Shown: piece after piece, positions 50,624 through 62,040 of the stretch
Layout of the letters: every line of letters begins with the position of its first letter
Position numbering within the stretch: position 1 is the first letter of the stretch
Source: Clostridium sp. CMCC3677
GTDB taxonomy: Bacteria; Bacillota; Clostridia; Clostridiales; Clostridiaceae
Direction: 5' to 3'
Length of the DNA: 64,000 nucleotides
Assembly: GCF_023845585.1 (NCBI RefSeq)
Contig: NZ_JAMQHS010000003.1
Coordinates: 248,001-312,000, forward strand
Translations under genes and position numbers: made by a program
The notes under the pieces: model-generated
Told to the model about the DNA's origin: nothing
What the model saw: only the letters and a program-made list of their open reading frames with translations
The model's database searches: none

Positions 50624-52390
50624 TTATCTATAATTTTGTATAACTATTTGAATGTTTATATTTCCATTGTATTCATTTATGCTTGGATAAAATATTAGAT
50701 CTAAATTTATTGAATTAAATTCCCCATCATATAATTTTTGCAGTTCTTCATAATTATATTTCTTAGTTATATATTCTTCAAACTCTTCAATATCCCCAAA
50801 GTAAATTGATTCTATTGCTCTTCCATTGGAAGTTTTCAATTTTATTTTTAATACGTTTTTATTTTGTCCAAGTACCATAGCTTTTACCGCATTGATATTT
50901 TTTGCTCCAAACAATGGTTTAGAATTTCCCTTTCCAAAAGGCTCTAAAATCTCCAAATCATTTATCATATCATAATTAATATTTTCTAATCTCAAAGGTA
51001 CATCAATTGTTACTTTAGGAATAAGTTCTTCTTCTGTTAATTTAGTATTTCTATTAAGTCCTTTTCTAAGTAAGTCTATATTACTTTCTTCTAAAGACAG
51101 CCCAGCAGCCATTGGATGCCCCCCAAACTTATTTAATAAGTCCTTACATTTTAACAATTCTTCAAACATATTATATTCTTCTATTGATCTTCCAGAACCT
51201 TTTACATCATCTTCCGCTTTTGTAAGAATTATTGTAGGAACATTATATCTTTCTCTTATTCTTCCTGCTATTATTCCTGCTAAACTTTCATGAACTTCAG
51301 GAATATATATAACAAATACCTTATCATCTTTCATAGTACTGCCTTCTATAATTTCTACAGCCCTTTCCACACCATCGCTAGTCATGCTTTTTCTTTCATC
51401 ATTTAATTCAACTAACTCTTTTGCTAAACTCAAAGCTTCCTCTTCATTTTCACATAATAATAATCGTAATCCCTTTTTAGCTGAATCTAATCTTCCTGAT
51501 GCATTTATACATGGTCCTATAACAAAACCCAAATGATAAGTTGAAATTTCCTTACCATCCATCTTAGTTTCTTTCATTAAATATTTTAATCCTAAATTGG
51601 TAGTATTGTTTATCATCTTTAATCCATTTTTAACAAATATCCTATTTTCATCAATTAAATCTACAACATCACACACAGTTGCTATGGCAACAAATTCTAT
51701 TAGCTTATAAAGTTCTTCCTTAGAAATATTAATTTTTTCATATAAAACTTCAATTAGTTTAAATGCCACACCAGCACCACATATTTTATCAAATTTATAT
51801 CCACACTCAATTTGTTTAGGATTAATTATTGAATCTGCTTCTGATGATATAAAAGTTCTATCTCCTTTTTCATCTTCAACAAAAGGAATGTCATGATGAT
51901 CTGTTACTATCACTGTCATACCTAACTTTTTAGCATATTTTATCTGTTCTATTGCAGAAATCCCATTATCGCATGTTAATAAAGTATCTACTTCATCATT
52001 CTTAGCTTCAAGTATTATTTTTTTATTTATACCATAACCATCTTTTATTCTGTCAGGTATTTCATAATCAACATTGGCACCACATTTTTTAAGCGCTGTA
52101 TATAATATATAAACACTTATTACTCCATCAACATCATAATCACCAATTATTCTAATTTTCTCTTTAGAATCTATTTTTTCTTTTAATATTTTAGTAGCCT
52201 TTTCTATATCCTTCATCTTATATGGATCGTGAAAGTTACTATAAATAGGATTTATATAATTTTTTATCGTATCCTCTTCTACAATATTTCTATTTATCAT
52301 TAATCGAGTTATTAATTCACTAATACCATATTTTTTAGATATATTCTTATAATCGGCTTTAATATTTTTTACAAACCATCTTTCTTTCAT
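50624..52390 (-). CDS. recJ: Single-stranded-DNA-specific exonuclease RecJ
   Basis: A 588-residue DHH-family nuclease: IRIIGDYDVDGVISVYILYT (motif I DxD), LLTCDNGISAIEQIKYAKKL, VIVTDHHDIPF (DHH), AGVAFKLIEVLY, IATVCDVVDL, and the DHHA1 part GSGRSIEEYN, KFGGHPMAAGLSL, with the C-terminal OB-like domain. It digests ssDNA 5' to 3' in repair and recombination. It is a short RecJ of the Firmicute type. Confidence 0.94.
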   Translation of the reverse strand: MKERWFVKNIKADYKNISKKYGISELITRLMINRNIVEEDTIKNYINPIYSNFHDPYKMKDIEKATKILKEKIDSKEKIRIIGDYDVDGVISVYILYTALKKCGANVDYEIPDRIKDGYGINKKIILEAKNDEVDTLLTCDNGISAIEQIKYAKKLGMTVIVTDHHDIPFVEDEKGDRTFISSEADSIINPKQIECGYKFDKICGAGVAFKLIEVLYEKINISKEELYKLIEFVAIATVCDVVDLIDENRIFVKNGLKMINNTTNLGLKYLMKETKMDGKEISTYHLGFVIGPCINASGRLDSAKKGLRLLLCENEEEALSLAKELVELNDERKSMTSDGVERAVEIIEGSTMKDDKVFVIYIPEVHESLAGIIAGRIRERYNVPTIILTKAEDDVKGSGRSIEEYNMFEELLKCKDLLNKFGGHPMAAGLSLEESNIDLLRKGLNRNTKLTEEELIPKVTIDVPLRLENINYDMINDLEILEPFGKGNSKPLFGAKNINAVKAMVLGQNKNVLKIKLKTSNGRAIESIYFGDIEEFEEYITKKYNYEELQKLYDGEFNSINLDLIFYPSINEYNGNINIQIVIQNYR

Positions 52391-52420
52391 TTTATCCCCT
52401 CACCTTTTACAAATAATAAC

Positions 52421-52481
52421 AAACAATCCACAACTTCACTTAAACTTCATGTTAAAAAGTGGATAAAATTGTGGATTGTTT
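52421..52481 (-). terminator. Stem-loop between recJ and the DJ-1 gene
   Basis: AAACAATCCACAA (52421-52433) and TTGTGGATTGTTT (52469-52481) are a perfect 13-bp inverted repeat, followed on the reverse strand by GTTATTATTTG. It may end the DJ-1 or parE-parC transcript. Confidence 0.6.
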
Positions 52482-52712
52482 ATATTTGGCTATGTTTTAG
52501 TAGAGTGTTGATATATGCATAAGCAAAGTGGACTGAGTAATTGAACTTAGGAATGCTAAAATGAGTATAGTCCCATTTTAGCTTGCTCCCAATATAAAAT
52601 TGAGACAAGCAGTAAATATGACAATACTCATTAAGGATTCTCAAAGTCCAATTACAATGCCACTTTACCTATTGCATATATCAACACGCATTTAAAACAG
52701 AGCCTTATATTT
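52480..52712. mobile_element. Full-length small mobile repeat, family A, with target duplication
   Basis: The element is 217 bp (52488-52704). Its ends are inverted repeats of about 44 nt (GGCTATGTTTTAGTAGAGTG on the left; GGCTCTGTTTTAAATGCGTG on the reverse strand at the right; both then TTGATATATGCA). TTATATTT is directly repeated on both outer sides (52480-52487 and 52705-52712). The interior has no ORF longer than a few dozen codons. Related copies: 22716-22817, 47943-47988, 63746-63877. Confidence 0.8.
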
Positions 52713-52731
52713 AAATCTATACACTGATATA

Positions 52732-53268
52732 TTATTTATATAACATAGACTTAGCTAATTCTTCTACCTTATCGTATCCCAGCTTTTCTATTAACTTATA
52801 AGCAAATTCTATAGCTGTTGCTGGACCTCTACTCGTTATTATATTACCATCAACAACAACATTATCTTCTTTGTAGTTGCAATTTATAAGTTCATCTTCA
52901 AATCCAGGATATGAAGTTATATTTCTTTCATTTGTTAATCCTGCTTTTCCAAGTACTATAGGAGCTGCACAGATAGCACCTATTATTTTACCTTGTTTAT
53001 CATGCTTGTTAACAAACTCTATAACTCTTTCATCATCTTTTAAGTTTTTTGCTCCAGGCATCCCACCCGGAAGTGCTACTAGATCATATTCCATATCAGA
53101 CTTAAAGATCTTATCTGCTTTTATTGTAACTCCATGAGAAGAAGTTACACATTCTTTATTCATCGAAACTAAATCACAAACTATATCCGCTCTTCTTATA
53201 ATATCAGATATAGTTAATGCCTCAACCTCTTCGAAACCTTCTGCTAATAATACACATGCCTTTTTCAT
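52732..53268 (-). CDS. DJ-1/PfpI family protein
   Basis: A 178-residue DJ-1/ThiJ protein: ACVLLAEGFEEVEALTISDI with the conserved Glu, LVALPGGMPGAKNLKDDERV, and the nucleophile elbow IIGAICAAPIVLGKAGL with Cys100. ITSRGPATAIEFAYKLIEKL follows. Family members are stress-response or glyoxalase-like enzymes; the role here is not fixed. Confidence 0.92.
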   Translation of the reverse strand: MKKACVLLAEGFEEVEALTISDIIRRADIVCDLVSMNKECVTSSHGVTIKADKIFKSDMEYDLVALPGGMPGAKNLKDDERVIEFVNKHDKQGKIIGAICAAPIVLGKAGLTNERNITSYPGFEDELINCNYKEDNVVVDGNIITSRGPATAIEFAYKLIEKLGYDKVEELAKSMLYK

Positions 53269-53286
53269 AAAATTCTCCTCCTACTA

Positions 53287-56196
53287 TTATACAATCATAA
53301 TATCTTTCAATTCATCATCAATCATTAACATAACATTCGTTCCTCTTCCAGCACGATTTTGAAGCTTTATATCTTCAACAGTTATATTTAATTTCTCATT
53401 TGCCTTTGAAGTAAGTGAAATTTCTTGTGATCTAGGTGATATTATAACCATATTTCCATTAACCTCTAAGTATTTAGAAACATATGCTCCAAATATAACC
53501 TCATCTTCTTCTCTTAAACTAATGCCAGTAACTCCAGATGCAACCTTTCCCATAGAATTAACATTCTCAACTGGGAATCTTATTGCCATACCCTTCTTAG
53601 TTATCATTATTAAATTTCCTAAAGTTATATTATTTATATCTACAGATATAACCTCATCATCTTCTGTCTTAAGTTTATAGAAAAACTGCTTTTGAGTATT
53701 TACTTTAAACTCATTTAATAAAGTTTTCTTTACTAATCCCTTTTTACTAAAAGAATAAAGTGCTAAATTATTATCGTAAGAAGAAATTGAACTTATTCTT
53801 ATTATCTTTTCTTTCTTTTCTAATTCTCCAGTAAATACTTCTAATTTAATATCTTCATTCATTATATTTTTCAATAAGAATCCAGGTATTTTATACATAT
53901 ACCCCTTATTACTAAATAGCAATAAGGTTTTTAATGAATTTATTTTTGCTCTATTCGAATCTACTTTTGATGTCTTATAAGACTTAAGTATATTTTTATC
54001 GTTAATCCCTATGTTAAATTCAAAATATTCTTCTTCTTTACTTTCATTCACTTCAATAATTTCATCATCTACAGATAAATTAAATAATTGAATAGGTAAA
54101 ATATTTCTTGGTACATTTTCAAGTTCTGGTACTTCTATTGTAAACTCTAAATCTAATTTAGTTTTTATATTTAAATAATCATTATTTTCTTCTCTATCTC
54201 TTAATTTAACATTCAGTAATGCATCCTGATCTCTTAATTTTAATGCTTGAAGCTTTCCATAAGATGTTTCAAATTTATCTAGTGAACTTTCTTTTATTCC
54301 ACCACTTTTAGTTATAAATCTAAAAATTTTATTTGGATTAAAGTTATCTACTGATATAACTTCAACTATTTTTTCATTTTCTAAATTTAGAGATTTTATT
54401 ATAGTATCAAGTCTTTCACCTTTTTCTTTCCATTTTAATTCTGGAATATTTATTCCTTTAGCTTGATACATAAACCCCTTATCCGTAAAGATAAGAAGAC
54501 TATCTCTAGTATTTGAACTTATTAGATATTCTAACTTATCCCCTTCTCTATATTCTATATCCTCAGGATTAGAATTGGATCTAATATAATTTTTAACTGG
54601 TATTCTTTTTATAAATCCATCTTTAGATAAAGTTATCATAACCTCTTCAACTATTATAAGTTCTTCAATATCTATTTTACTCTTGGCATCATCTTCTATA
54701 ATTTGAGTTTTTCTTTCGTCCCCATATTTATCACTTATTTCTTTTAATTCAAATTTTATAACTTTTAATAATTCTTTTTCATTTGATAATATCTTTTCAA
54801 GTCTTTTTATTATTTTTTCAAGTTCTTTGTATTCTTTTTCAAAAACTTTTATTTCAAGACCTGTTAATCTATATAGCATTAATTCTAATATAGCTTGAGC
54901 TTGTTCTGCTGTAAAAGCAAATTTTTCAATTAAATTATTAGATGCATCTTTTTTAGATTTTGAGCTTCTTATAGTTGCAATAACTTCATCTAGTACATCT
55001 ATAGCTTTAATAAATCCTTCCACTATATGGAATCTCTTTTGTGCTACCTCAAGTTCTTTTTCACTTCTTCTTGTTACTATTTCTTTTTGATGATTTACAT
55101 AATGCCTTATCATATCTTTAAGGCTCATGGTTTCAGGCTTTCCATCAGCTAAAGCAACCATATTAAAACTTATATTACATTGAAGTTCTGTCTTTTTAAA
55201 TAAGTATTTTAATATCTTATTTGCACTATCCTCATCAGCAGATTTCTTTAATTCTATTACTGCTCGTATACCATTTCTATCAGACTCATCTCTAATGTCA
55301 GATATAAGCTCTAATGCCTTTGAGTGCCTTCTATCTCCTGTCATCTCAGAAATAGTTTGAAGTAATTTTGCTTTATTCCTTCTATAAGGGAACTCTGTAA
55401 TAGCTATTCCAATTCTACCACTGTCTAGCTTTTCGATATTAGTTTTCGCTCTATACGCTACTTTACCAACACCACTTTCATAGGCTGATCTAAGTGAATT
55501 TTTTCCTATTAATATTCCACCTGTTGGCAAATCTGGTCCTTTAATATGTTCCATTAATTCTTTAATATCTATTTCATTATTATCTATATATGCTAATACT
55601 CCATCTGTTACTTCTTTTAAGTTATGTGGAGGAATGTTAGTTGCAAGACCTACTGCAATTCCAAATGATCCATTAACTAAAAGGTTAGGATATCTACTTG
55701 GTAATACCTTAGGTTCAAATTCACTATCTGAATAGTTTGGAACCATGTCAACAGTATCCTTATCTATATCTCTCAACATTTCCATGGAAATAGGTGCAAG
55801 TCTAGCTTCTGTATAACGCATGGCTGCCGCACTATCTCCATCAATTGATCCCCAGTTTCCATGACCATCTATTAGTGGAGCTCTTGTTGAAAAATTCTGT
55901 GCCAAAATAGTCATAGCATCATACACTGATGAATCTCCATGTGGATGAAATTTACCTAATATATCTCCTACTATTCTTGCCGACTTATAATAAGGTCTAT
56001 CTGGAAAAGCCTTTAGAAGATATGCTCCATAAAGTATTCTTCTGTGCACTGGTTTTAGTCCATCTCTTACATCTGGAAGTGCTCTTTCTTTGGCTACTTC
56101 AATAGCATAAGGCAAATAATTTTCAGGCATAGCTTCCTCTAATGGTACTTTAATTATATTATTATCTCTTGGTATACTTTGAACTTTTTTTGCCAT
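53287..56196 (-). CDS. parC: DNA topoisomerase IV subunit A
   Basis: A 969-residue GyrA/ParC family protein. Catalytic Tyr at 128 (AAMRYTEARLAP); the quinolone region HPHGDSSVYDAM has Ser89 and Asp93 in the unaltered form. A six-bladed C-terminal domain ends in KLQNRAGRGTNVMLMIDDEL, a weak match to the GyrA box. Pairing with parE 20 bp upstream and the lack of a strict GyrA box argue for topoisomerase IV. It is longer than usual ParC (about 800), because of an extended C-terminal domain. Confidence 0.93.
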   Translation of the reverse strand: MAKKVQSIPRDNNIIKVPLEEAMPENYLPYAIEVAKERALPDVRDGLKPVHRRILYGAYLLKAFPDRPYYKSARIVGDILGKFHPHGDSSVYDAMTILAQNFSTRAPLIDGHGNWGSIDGDSAAAMRYTEARLAPISMEMLRDIDKDTVDMVPNYSDSEFEPKVLPSRYPNLLVNGSFGIAVGLATNIPPHNLKEVTDGVLAYIDNNEIDIKELMEHIKGPDLPTGGILIGKNSLRSAYESGVGKVAYRAKTNIEKLDSGRIGIAITEFPYRRNKAKLLQTISEMTGDRRHSKALELISDIRDESDRNGIRAVIELKKSADEDSANKILKYLFKKTELQCNISFNMVALADGKPETMSLKDMIRHYVNHQKEIVTRRSEKELEVAQKRFHIVEGFIKAIDVLDEVIATIRSSKSKKDASNNLIEKFAFTAEQAQAILELMLYRLTGLEIKVFEKEYKELEKIIKRLEKILSNEKELLKVIKFELKEISDKYGDERKTQIIEDDAKSKIDIEELIIVEEVMITLSKDGFIKRIPVKNYIRSNSNPEDIEYREGDKLEYLISSNTRDSLLIFTDKGFMYQAKGINIPELKWKEKGERLDTIIKSLNLENEKIVEVISVDNFNPNKIFRFITKSGGIKESSLDKFETSYGKLQALKLRDQDALLNVKLRDREENNDYLNIKTKLDLEFTIEVPELENVPRNILPIQLFNLSVDDEIIEVNESKEEEYFEFNIGINDKNILKSYKTSKVDSNRAKINSLKTLLLFSNKGYMYKIPGFLLKNIMNEDIKLEVFTGELEKKEKIIRISSISSYDNNLALYSFSKKGLVKKTLLNEFKVNTQKQFFYKLKTEDDEVISVDINNITLGNLIMITKKGMAIRFPVENVNSMGKVASGVTGISLREEDEVIFGAYVSKYLEVNGNMVIISPRSQEISLTSKANEKLNITVEDIKLQNRAGRGTNVMLMIDDELKDIMIV

Positions 56197-56216
56197 AATA
56201 TTTCTCCATTCTTAAC

Positions 56217-58166
56217 TTAATTGAATTCTCCGTATTTATACATATAATTTTTTCTCGGCTCTACTACATCGCCCATAAGTAGAGATATCATTTTTTCTGC
56301 TTTTGCTGCATCCTCTATTGTAACTTGTATAAGAGTTCTTGTTTCTGGATTTAAAGTAGTTTCCCATAATTGTTCTGGATTCATTTCTCCAAGTCCTTTA
56401 TATCTTTGAATCAATGCACCTTTCCCAATTTCTTTTTTAGCCTTTTCTAGCTCTTCATCACTATATGCATACTTTACAGTCTCAGAACCTTTATTAACCT
56501 TGTATACTTTGTATAAAGGTGGTTGTGCTAAATATAGATGCCCATTTGCAATTAACGATCTCATATATCTATAAATATAAGTCATCCATAATGTTCTTAT
56601 GTGATATCCGTCTACATCAGCATCACTCATTATTATAACTTTATCATATTTCATATCATCTTGTTTATAATTTTCTAATGTCCCTGTTCCAATTGCCGCA
56701 TTAAATATTCTTAACTCTTCTGAAGCTAAAACATTCTCAAGCTTTTGTTTTTCAGTGTTCATTATTTTACCTTTAGATGGCATTATAGTTTGGAATCTTC
56801 TATCTCTTGCTTGTTTTGCAGAACCTCCTGCTGAGTCTCCCTCAACAACTATAAATTCATTAACACTTTTATCTTTTAATGTACACACTGCAATTTTACC
56901 TGCTAAAGGTGCTGTTCCAACTCCAACCTTTTTCTTTTCAGCATCATTTATCTTTTTAATTTTTTCTCTTCTCTTTGCAGATTCTAATGCATTACTAATT
57001 AAAGTTGTTGCTAACTCCTTATTATCTTCTATCCATTCTAATAATTTAGTATATACTAAATCATTCATCATAGTATACGCTTCATTATTTCCTAGTTTAG
57101 TTTTGGTTTGTCCTTCAAAAATCGGATTGGTAATTTTAATTCTAAGTATTGCAGTCATACCTTCTCTTAAATCATTACCTTCAAACTCTTTATCCTTTTC
57201 TTTTATTAAGTTAAGCCTCTTAGCACCCTCTTTAAAAGCTCTCGTCATACCAGTCTTAAATCCAGTTTCATGAGTTCCAGCTTCAGTAGTTGGTATATTA
57301 TTCACATAACTTGCTATATACTCTGTTGATGAATCTGTGAATTGTATACAGATTTCACCTTGCACTTGAAGATTATTTACTGTTCTTTCTCCCTCAAAAA
57401 TAATAGGATTGTCATGAATAACTGTTTTGCTTTCATTTAAGTAATTAATAAAATCTAAAAGACCATTTTCTGAGTAATATTCTTTTTGAATCTCCTCATC
57501 TTTTCTTCTATCTATAAGTTCTAATCTTATTCCTTTGTTTTGGAATGCTAGCTCTTGCAATCTACTATCTATAACATCAAATTTAAAATCTGTAGAAGAA
57601 AATACCTCTGAATCAGGTTTAAAAGTGACTTTCGTTCCTGTTTTATCAGTCTTTCCAATTACCTGTAACTTACTCACAGGTGTACCTGGCATAGATCTTT
57701 TTAACTCCTTATCAAAAGCATATTCAAATCTTTGTCTATAAATATTACTGTTTTGATACACTTCTACTTCAACCCATTTTGATAAAGCATTCACTACAGC
57801 TGCTCCAACTCCATGAAGTCCTCCAGAAGTTTTATAATTTTTATTATCAAACTTACCTCCAGTATGAAGTTCTGTAAATACCATTTCAACACCTGATTTT
57901 TTCTTTAAAGGATGTATTCCTGTTGGTATTCCTCTACCATTATCATAAATTGTAGCACTTTTATCTTCATTTAAAATAATAGTTACCTTATCTCCATATC
58001 CATTTGTAATCTCATCTATAGCATTGTCTAATATTTCCCATATACAATGATGTAATCCCTTAGTTCCTGTAGACCCTATATACATACCAGGTCTAATTCT
58101 TACTGGTTCCAACTTCTCTAAAGATGTTAAATCAGTAACATCATAATTATTATTTTTTAATTCCAT
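56217..58166 (-). CDS. parE: DNA topoisomerase IV subunit B
   Basis: A 649-residue GyrB/ParE protein: GHKL ATPase (WEILDNAIDEITNGYGDKV, DNGRGIPTGIHPLKKKSG, LHGVGAAVVNALS), transducer domain, Toprim domain (FIVVEGDSAGGSAKQARDRR, MSDADVDGYHIRTL) and the C-terminal MNPEQLWETTLNPETRTL. It supplies ATP-driven strand passage. Directly upstream of parC. A sigma-A-type promoter and a LexA-like box precede it. Confidence 0.95.
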   Translation of the reverse strand: MELKNNNYDVTDLTSLEKLEPVRIRPGMYIGSTGTKGLHHCIWEILDNAIDEITNGYGDKVTIILNEDKSATIYDNGRGIPTGIHPLKKKSGVEMVFTELHTGGKFDNKNYKTSGGLHGVGAAVVNALSKWVEVEVYQNSNIYRQRFEYAFDKELKRSMPGTPVSKLQVIGKTDKTGTKVTFKPDSEVFSSTDFKFDVIDSRLQELAFQNKGIRLELIDRRKDEEIQKEYYSENGLLDFINYLNESKTVIHDNPIIFEGERTVNNLQVQGEICIQFTDSSTEYIASYVNNIPTTEAGTHETGFKTGMTRAFKEGAKRLNLIKEKDKEFEGNDLREGMTAILRIKITNPIFEGQTKTKLGNNEAYTMMNDLVYTKLLEWIEDNKELATTLISNALESAKRREKIKKINDAEKKKVGVGTAPLAGKIAVCTLKDKSVNEFIVVEGDSAGGSAKQARDRRFQTIMPSKGKIMNTEKQKLENVLASEELRIFNAAIGTGTLENYKQDDMKYDKVIIMSDADVDGYHIRTLWMTYIYRYMRSLIANGHLYLAQPPLYKVYKVNKGSETVKYAYSDEELEKAKKEIGKGALIQRYKGLGEMNPEQLWETTLNPETRTLIQVTIEDAAKAEKMISLLMGDVVEPRKNYMYKYGEFN

Positions 58167-58305
58167 AAGGCCCTCCTAAAACTATACTTAAATCTATTAT
58201 CTTTTTAAGTAAGTACTAATATTTTAACTCTCACTATTCTATATTATATTTCCACTGTTTACTATAGCTATTATTTATAGTAAATTTACTTTTAGTACAG
58301 ACATG

Positions 58306-58319
58306 CGAACTTATGTACT
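58306..58319. promoter_or_regulatory. LexA-like box upstream of parE
   Basis: CGAACTTATGTACT agrees with the Firmicute LexA box CGAACNNNNGTTCG at 8 of 10 informative positions. It lies just downstream of the predicted transcription start. parE-parC is an SOS gene pair in Bacillus subtilis. Weak but well placed. Confidence 0.35.
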
Positions 58320-58332
58320 ATTATACTATAAA

Positions 58333-58361
58333 AATATACTTTATTTTACATCTCATGTCAA
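58333..58361 (-). promoter_or_regulatory. Sigma-A promoter of parE-parC
   Basis: On the reverse strand TTGACA (58361-58356), 17 nt, TATATT (58338-58333). Consensus -35 and good -10. The remaining spacer from 58362 to 58416 has nothing else. Confidence 0.75.
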
Positions 58362-58416
58362 AAAATAAAATATTTAATTTTAATTTACCATATTCCATAT
58401 ATCCCATACGCGAAAG

Positions 58417-58480
58417 AAGAGTGCTTTATTTAGTTATGTAATAAAAATTTTAAGCTTTATTACACCTTTTAAGCACTCTT
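58417..58480 (-). terminator. Terminator of the GT2 gene
   Basis: On the reverse strand AAGAGTGCTT (58480-58471) and AAGCACTCTT (58426-58417) are a perfect 10-bp stem; inside lies a TGTAATAAA/TTTATTACA stem. CTTTC follows. It starts 24 nt after the GT2 stop. Confidence 0.7.
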
Positions 58481-58504
58481 TAAATCTAATTCTATATAAC
58501 AAAT

Positions 58505-59935
58505 TTAAACATCACATATTTCAATATTTCTAATGTGTTTAGTATGATTCCACTCTTTATTATTTTTATTCCATATTCCTTGAATAGTAATAGGAACCCA
58601 AGTTATAGTATATAATCCATATAATAAGAATCTGAAAAATAATACTAAATTACTCTTTCCTAATAATAAGAAGACTGCTAATAAGAATAATACATTAAAT
58701 CCCAAAGTAATTCCTAATGCTACACCATAATTTTTTGTTGCATCTAATCCATAATTTTTTACTATATCTAAAATGTAAGGAATAAAAAATATGTTAGTTG
58801 AATACAACGCTGTCATTACAAAGAAACCCCTAGATATCTTTCTTTCAACTGCCAATATTAATGGAGTAATTATAAATTGTATTAAAGCAAATACCTTAAT
58901 TCCTATACCAACCCACACATTTCCTTGGAATACTTGACTCAAAACAAATATATCATGTCCTGATGTATCTAATTGTATTATTGTTAAAATTGCTGATGCA
59001 GCTAACATCAAAGTAATGAATGGTTGTAATACATATAATGCACAATCAAATATATACCATTTTCTTTCTTTAATTGACTTTTTAGTTAACTTCCAAAAAT
59101 ATCTTGATGCTACATCTGTAAATCCCTGCATCCATCTTTTTCTTTGAGTCCATGATTGAGATAATTTTAGTGGTTTCTCATCATAAATTATAGCATCATG
59201 AGCCCATCCTACTTTTTCTCCATTTAGCACAAGCTTACATGTAAATTCTAAGTCCTCAGTCAAGCAAGTTGCTCCCCAACCTAATTCTTTTAAAGTTTCA
59301 GTTTCTATTGCAAAACCTGTTCCACCTATTTGATTAGAAAATCCTACATTTTCTCTAGCTAATTGGAACATCCTATTTTGAGTCCAAAAAGCTATTGAAT
59401 ATGAAGTTGCTATCCATGAATCTTCAGGATTTTTACTATCAATATAGCCTTGTACAACTTTATATCCATCATTCATTTTAGAATTAATTTCTTGTAAAAA
59501 ATCCTTATGAACTAGATTGTCAGCATCAAATATAGCTACTGCATCATATTGTTTTTTCATTTTAGATAAGTTATCAAACATCCATTCTAAAGCATAACCT
59601 TTGCCACGTTTATCTTTATTAAATCTTTCACAGACATTAACACCATATTTTTTTGATATTTTAGCAGTATTGTCAGTACAATTATCTGCTATAACAAAAA
59701 CATCATACATATCTTTGGGATAATTAAGATTTAACATACTTTCAATTAATTTACCAATAACTACTTCTTCATTATGTGCTGCAATTAATAACGCAAATTT
59801 CTTATTAGGAGTATAATTTTTCTTTTCCTTTTTCCTAATAAGACCAAAAAAACCTAACACCATATAATATAAAGTTAATATAATTACAAATATTTGAAAT
59901 ATCGTTGTTGTTATGGTAAAAATATTTTTTCCCAT
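58505..59935 (-). CDS. Membrane-bound processive family 2 glycosyltransferase
   Basis: A 476-residue protein from the ATG at 59935 (after AGGAGTGAATGTA). One N-terminal membrane helix (IFQIFVIILTLYYMVLGFFG), the GT2 domain with AHNEEVVIGKLIESM, IADNCTDNTAK, IFDADNLVHKDFL (DxD), LTEDLEFTCKL and QRKRWMQGFTDV (QxxRW), then at least four helices to the C-terminus. This is the layout of polysaccharide synthases (cellulose, PNAG, hyaluronan-type). No PilZ domain. The sugar is not predictable. It stands alone, with a 580-bp spacer upstream. Confidence 0.88.
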   Translation of the reverse strand: MGKNIFTITTTIFQIFVIILTLYYMVLGFFGLIRKKEKKNYTPNKKFALLIAAHNEEVVIGKLIESMLNLNYPKDMYDVFVIADNCTDNTAKISKKYGVNVCERFNKDKRGKGYALEWMFDNLSKMKKQYDAVAIFDADNLVHKDFLQEINSKMNDGYKVVQGYIDSKNPEDSWIATSYSIAFWTQNRMFQLARENVGFSNQIGGTGFAIETETLKELGWGATCLTEDLEFTCKLVLNGEKVGWAHDAIIYDEKPLKLSQSWTQRKRWMQGFTDVASRYFWKLTKKSIKERKWYIFDCALYVLQPFITLMLAASAILTIIQLDTSGHDIFVLSQVFQGNVWVGIGIKVFALIQFIITPLILAVERKISRGFFVMTALYSTNIFFIPYILDIVKNYGLDATKNYGVALGITLGFNVLFLLAVFLLLGKSNLVLFFRFLLYGLYTITWVPITIQGIWNKNNKEWNHTKHIRNIEICDV

Positions 59936-60318
59936 TACATTCACTCCTAATGTTAAATGAAGCTAATTCTTCACTTATTATTTTATCTACACATTTTAAT
60001 TACACCTTTATTTAATATATTTCAATATAAATAAAAAATCAAGTATGTTTTTCTTAAGATAAAATTAAGATTGTTTTATTTGCGTTTTTTGTAATCATTT
60101 ACCATGAGTTTTCTTAGTTTCTTTATCATTTATTTAATAATGCTTATTTCTTTTTGGTAAATTAATAAATATTATAAATCATACTTTAATTCTATATCTT
60201 TATAATTTGCATATATTCGAATATTTATTAATGTAATTTTTGTAATTAAAAAATCCTTTTTATCTTAATTTTATTTTTTCAAAAACCTAAAATTAAAATA
60301 AATTTTTTCTATAAAAAT
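59936..60318. other. AT-rich spacer before the GT2 gene
   Basis: No ORF. ATAAAATTAAGAT (near 60057) recurs as its reverse complement near 60263, about 200 bp away; the meaning is unclear in so AT-rich a stretch. A GT2 promoter must lie here but I cannot pick one with confidence. Confidence 0.3.
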
Positions 60319-60443
60319 AACAAGTCCATTTACCAGTCTATTTTTCATCATGCTACGTCGTCATATTGACCTAATAGGAACGCTATGAGTTCAATTCATC
60401 TTCTTGCCTGATGAAAAATATCAATTGCAACTTTGGACTTGTT
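60319..60443. repeat. Nested inverted-repeat element of unknown nature
   Basis: AACAAGTCCA (60319-60328) pairs with TGGACTTGTT (60434-60443), 10 bp. Inside it ATTTTTCATCA (60340-60350) pairs with TGATGAAAAAT (60409-60419), 11 bp. In the core GTCATATTGAC, CCTAATAGG and ATGAGTTCAATTCAT are three more small dyads. It lies 70 nt after the gdhA stop. No coding potential. It could be a structured RNA, a terminator for gdhA or a palindromic mobile unit. Confidence 0.6.
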
Positions 60444-60514
60444 ACTTATTTCCATTTACCTAAAGTTAATTTTTATAAATTTATAAATGTTTTATTGATA
60501 TAAAAGTAAAAAAA

Positions 60515-61888
<1,374 letters not shown>

Positions 61889-62040
61889 TTACAATCAATT
61901 ATTTTAGTTTAAATGATTTTGTTTATATAATACACCTTGAGGTATTATTTTGCTATAATATTATTAAAATAATATAAAAATTCACATTATATCATATAAA
62001 GTCGCTATTTATTATTAATTTACCAATTATAATTTCAGGA

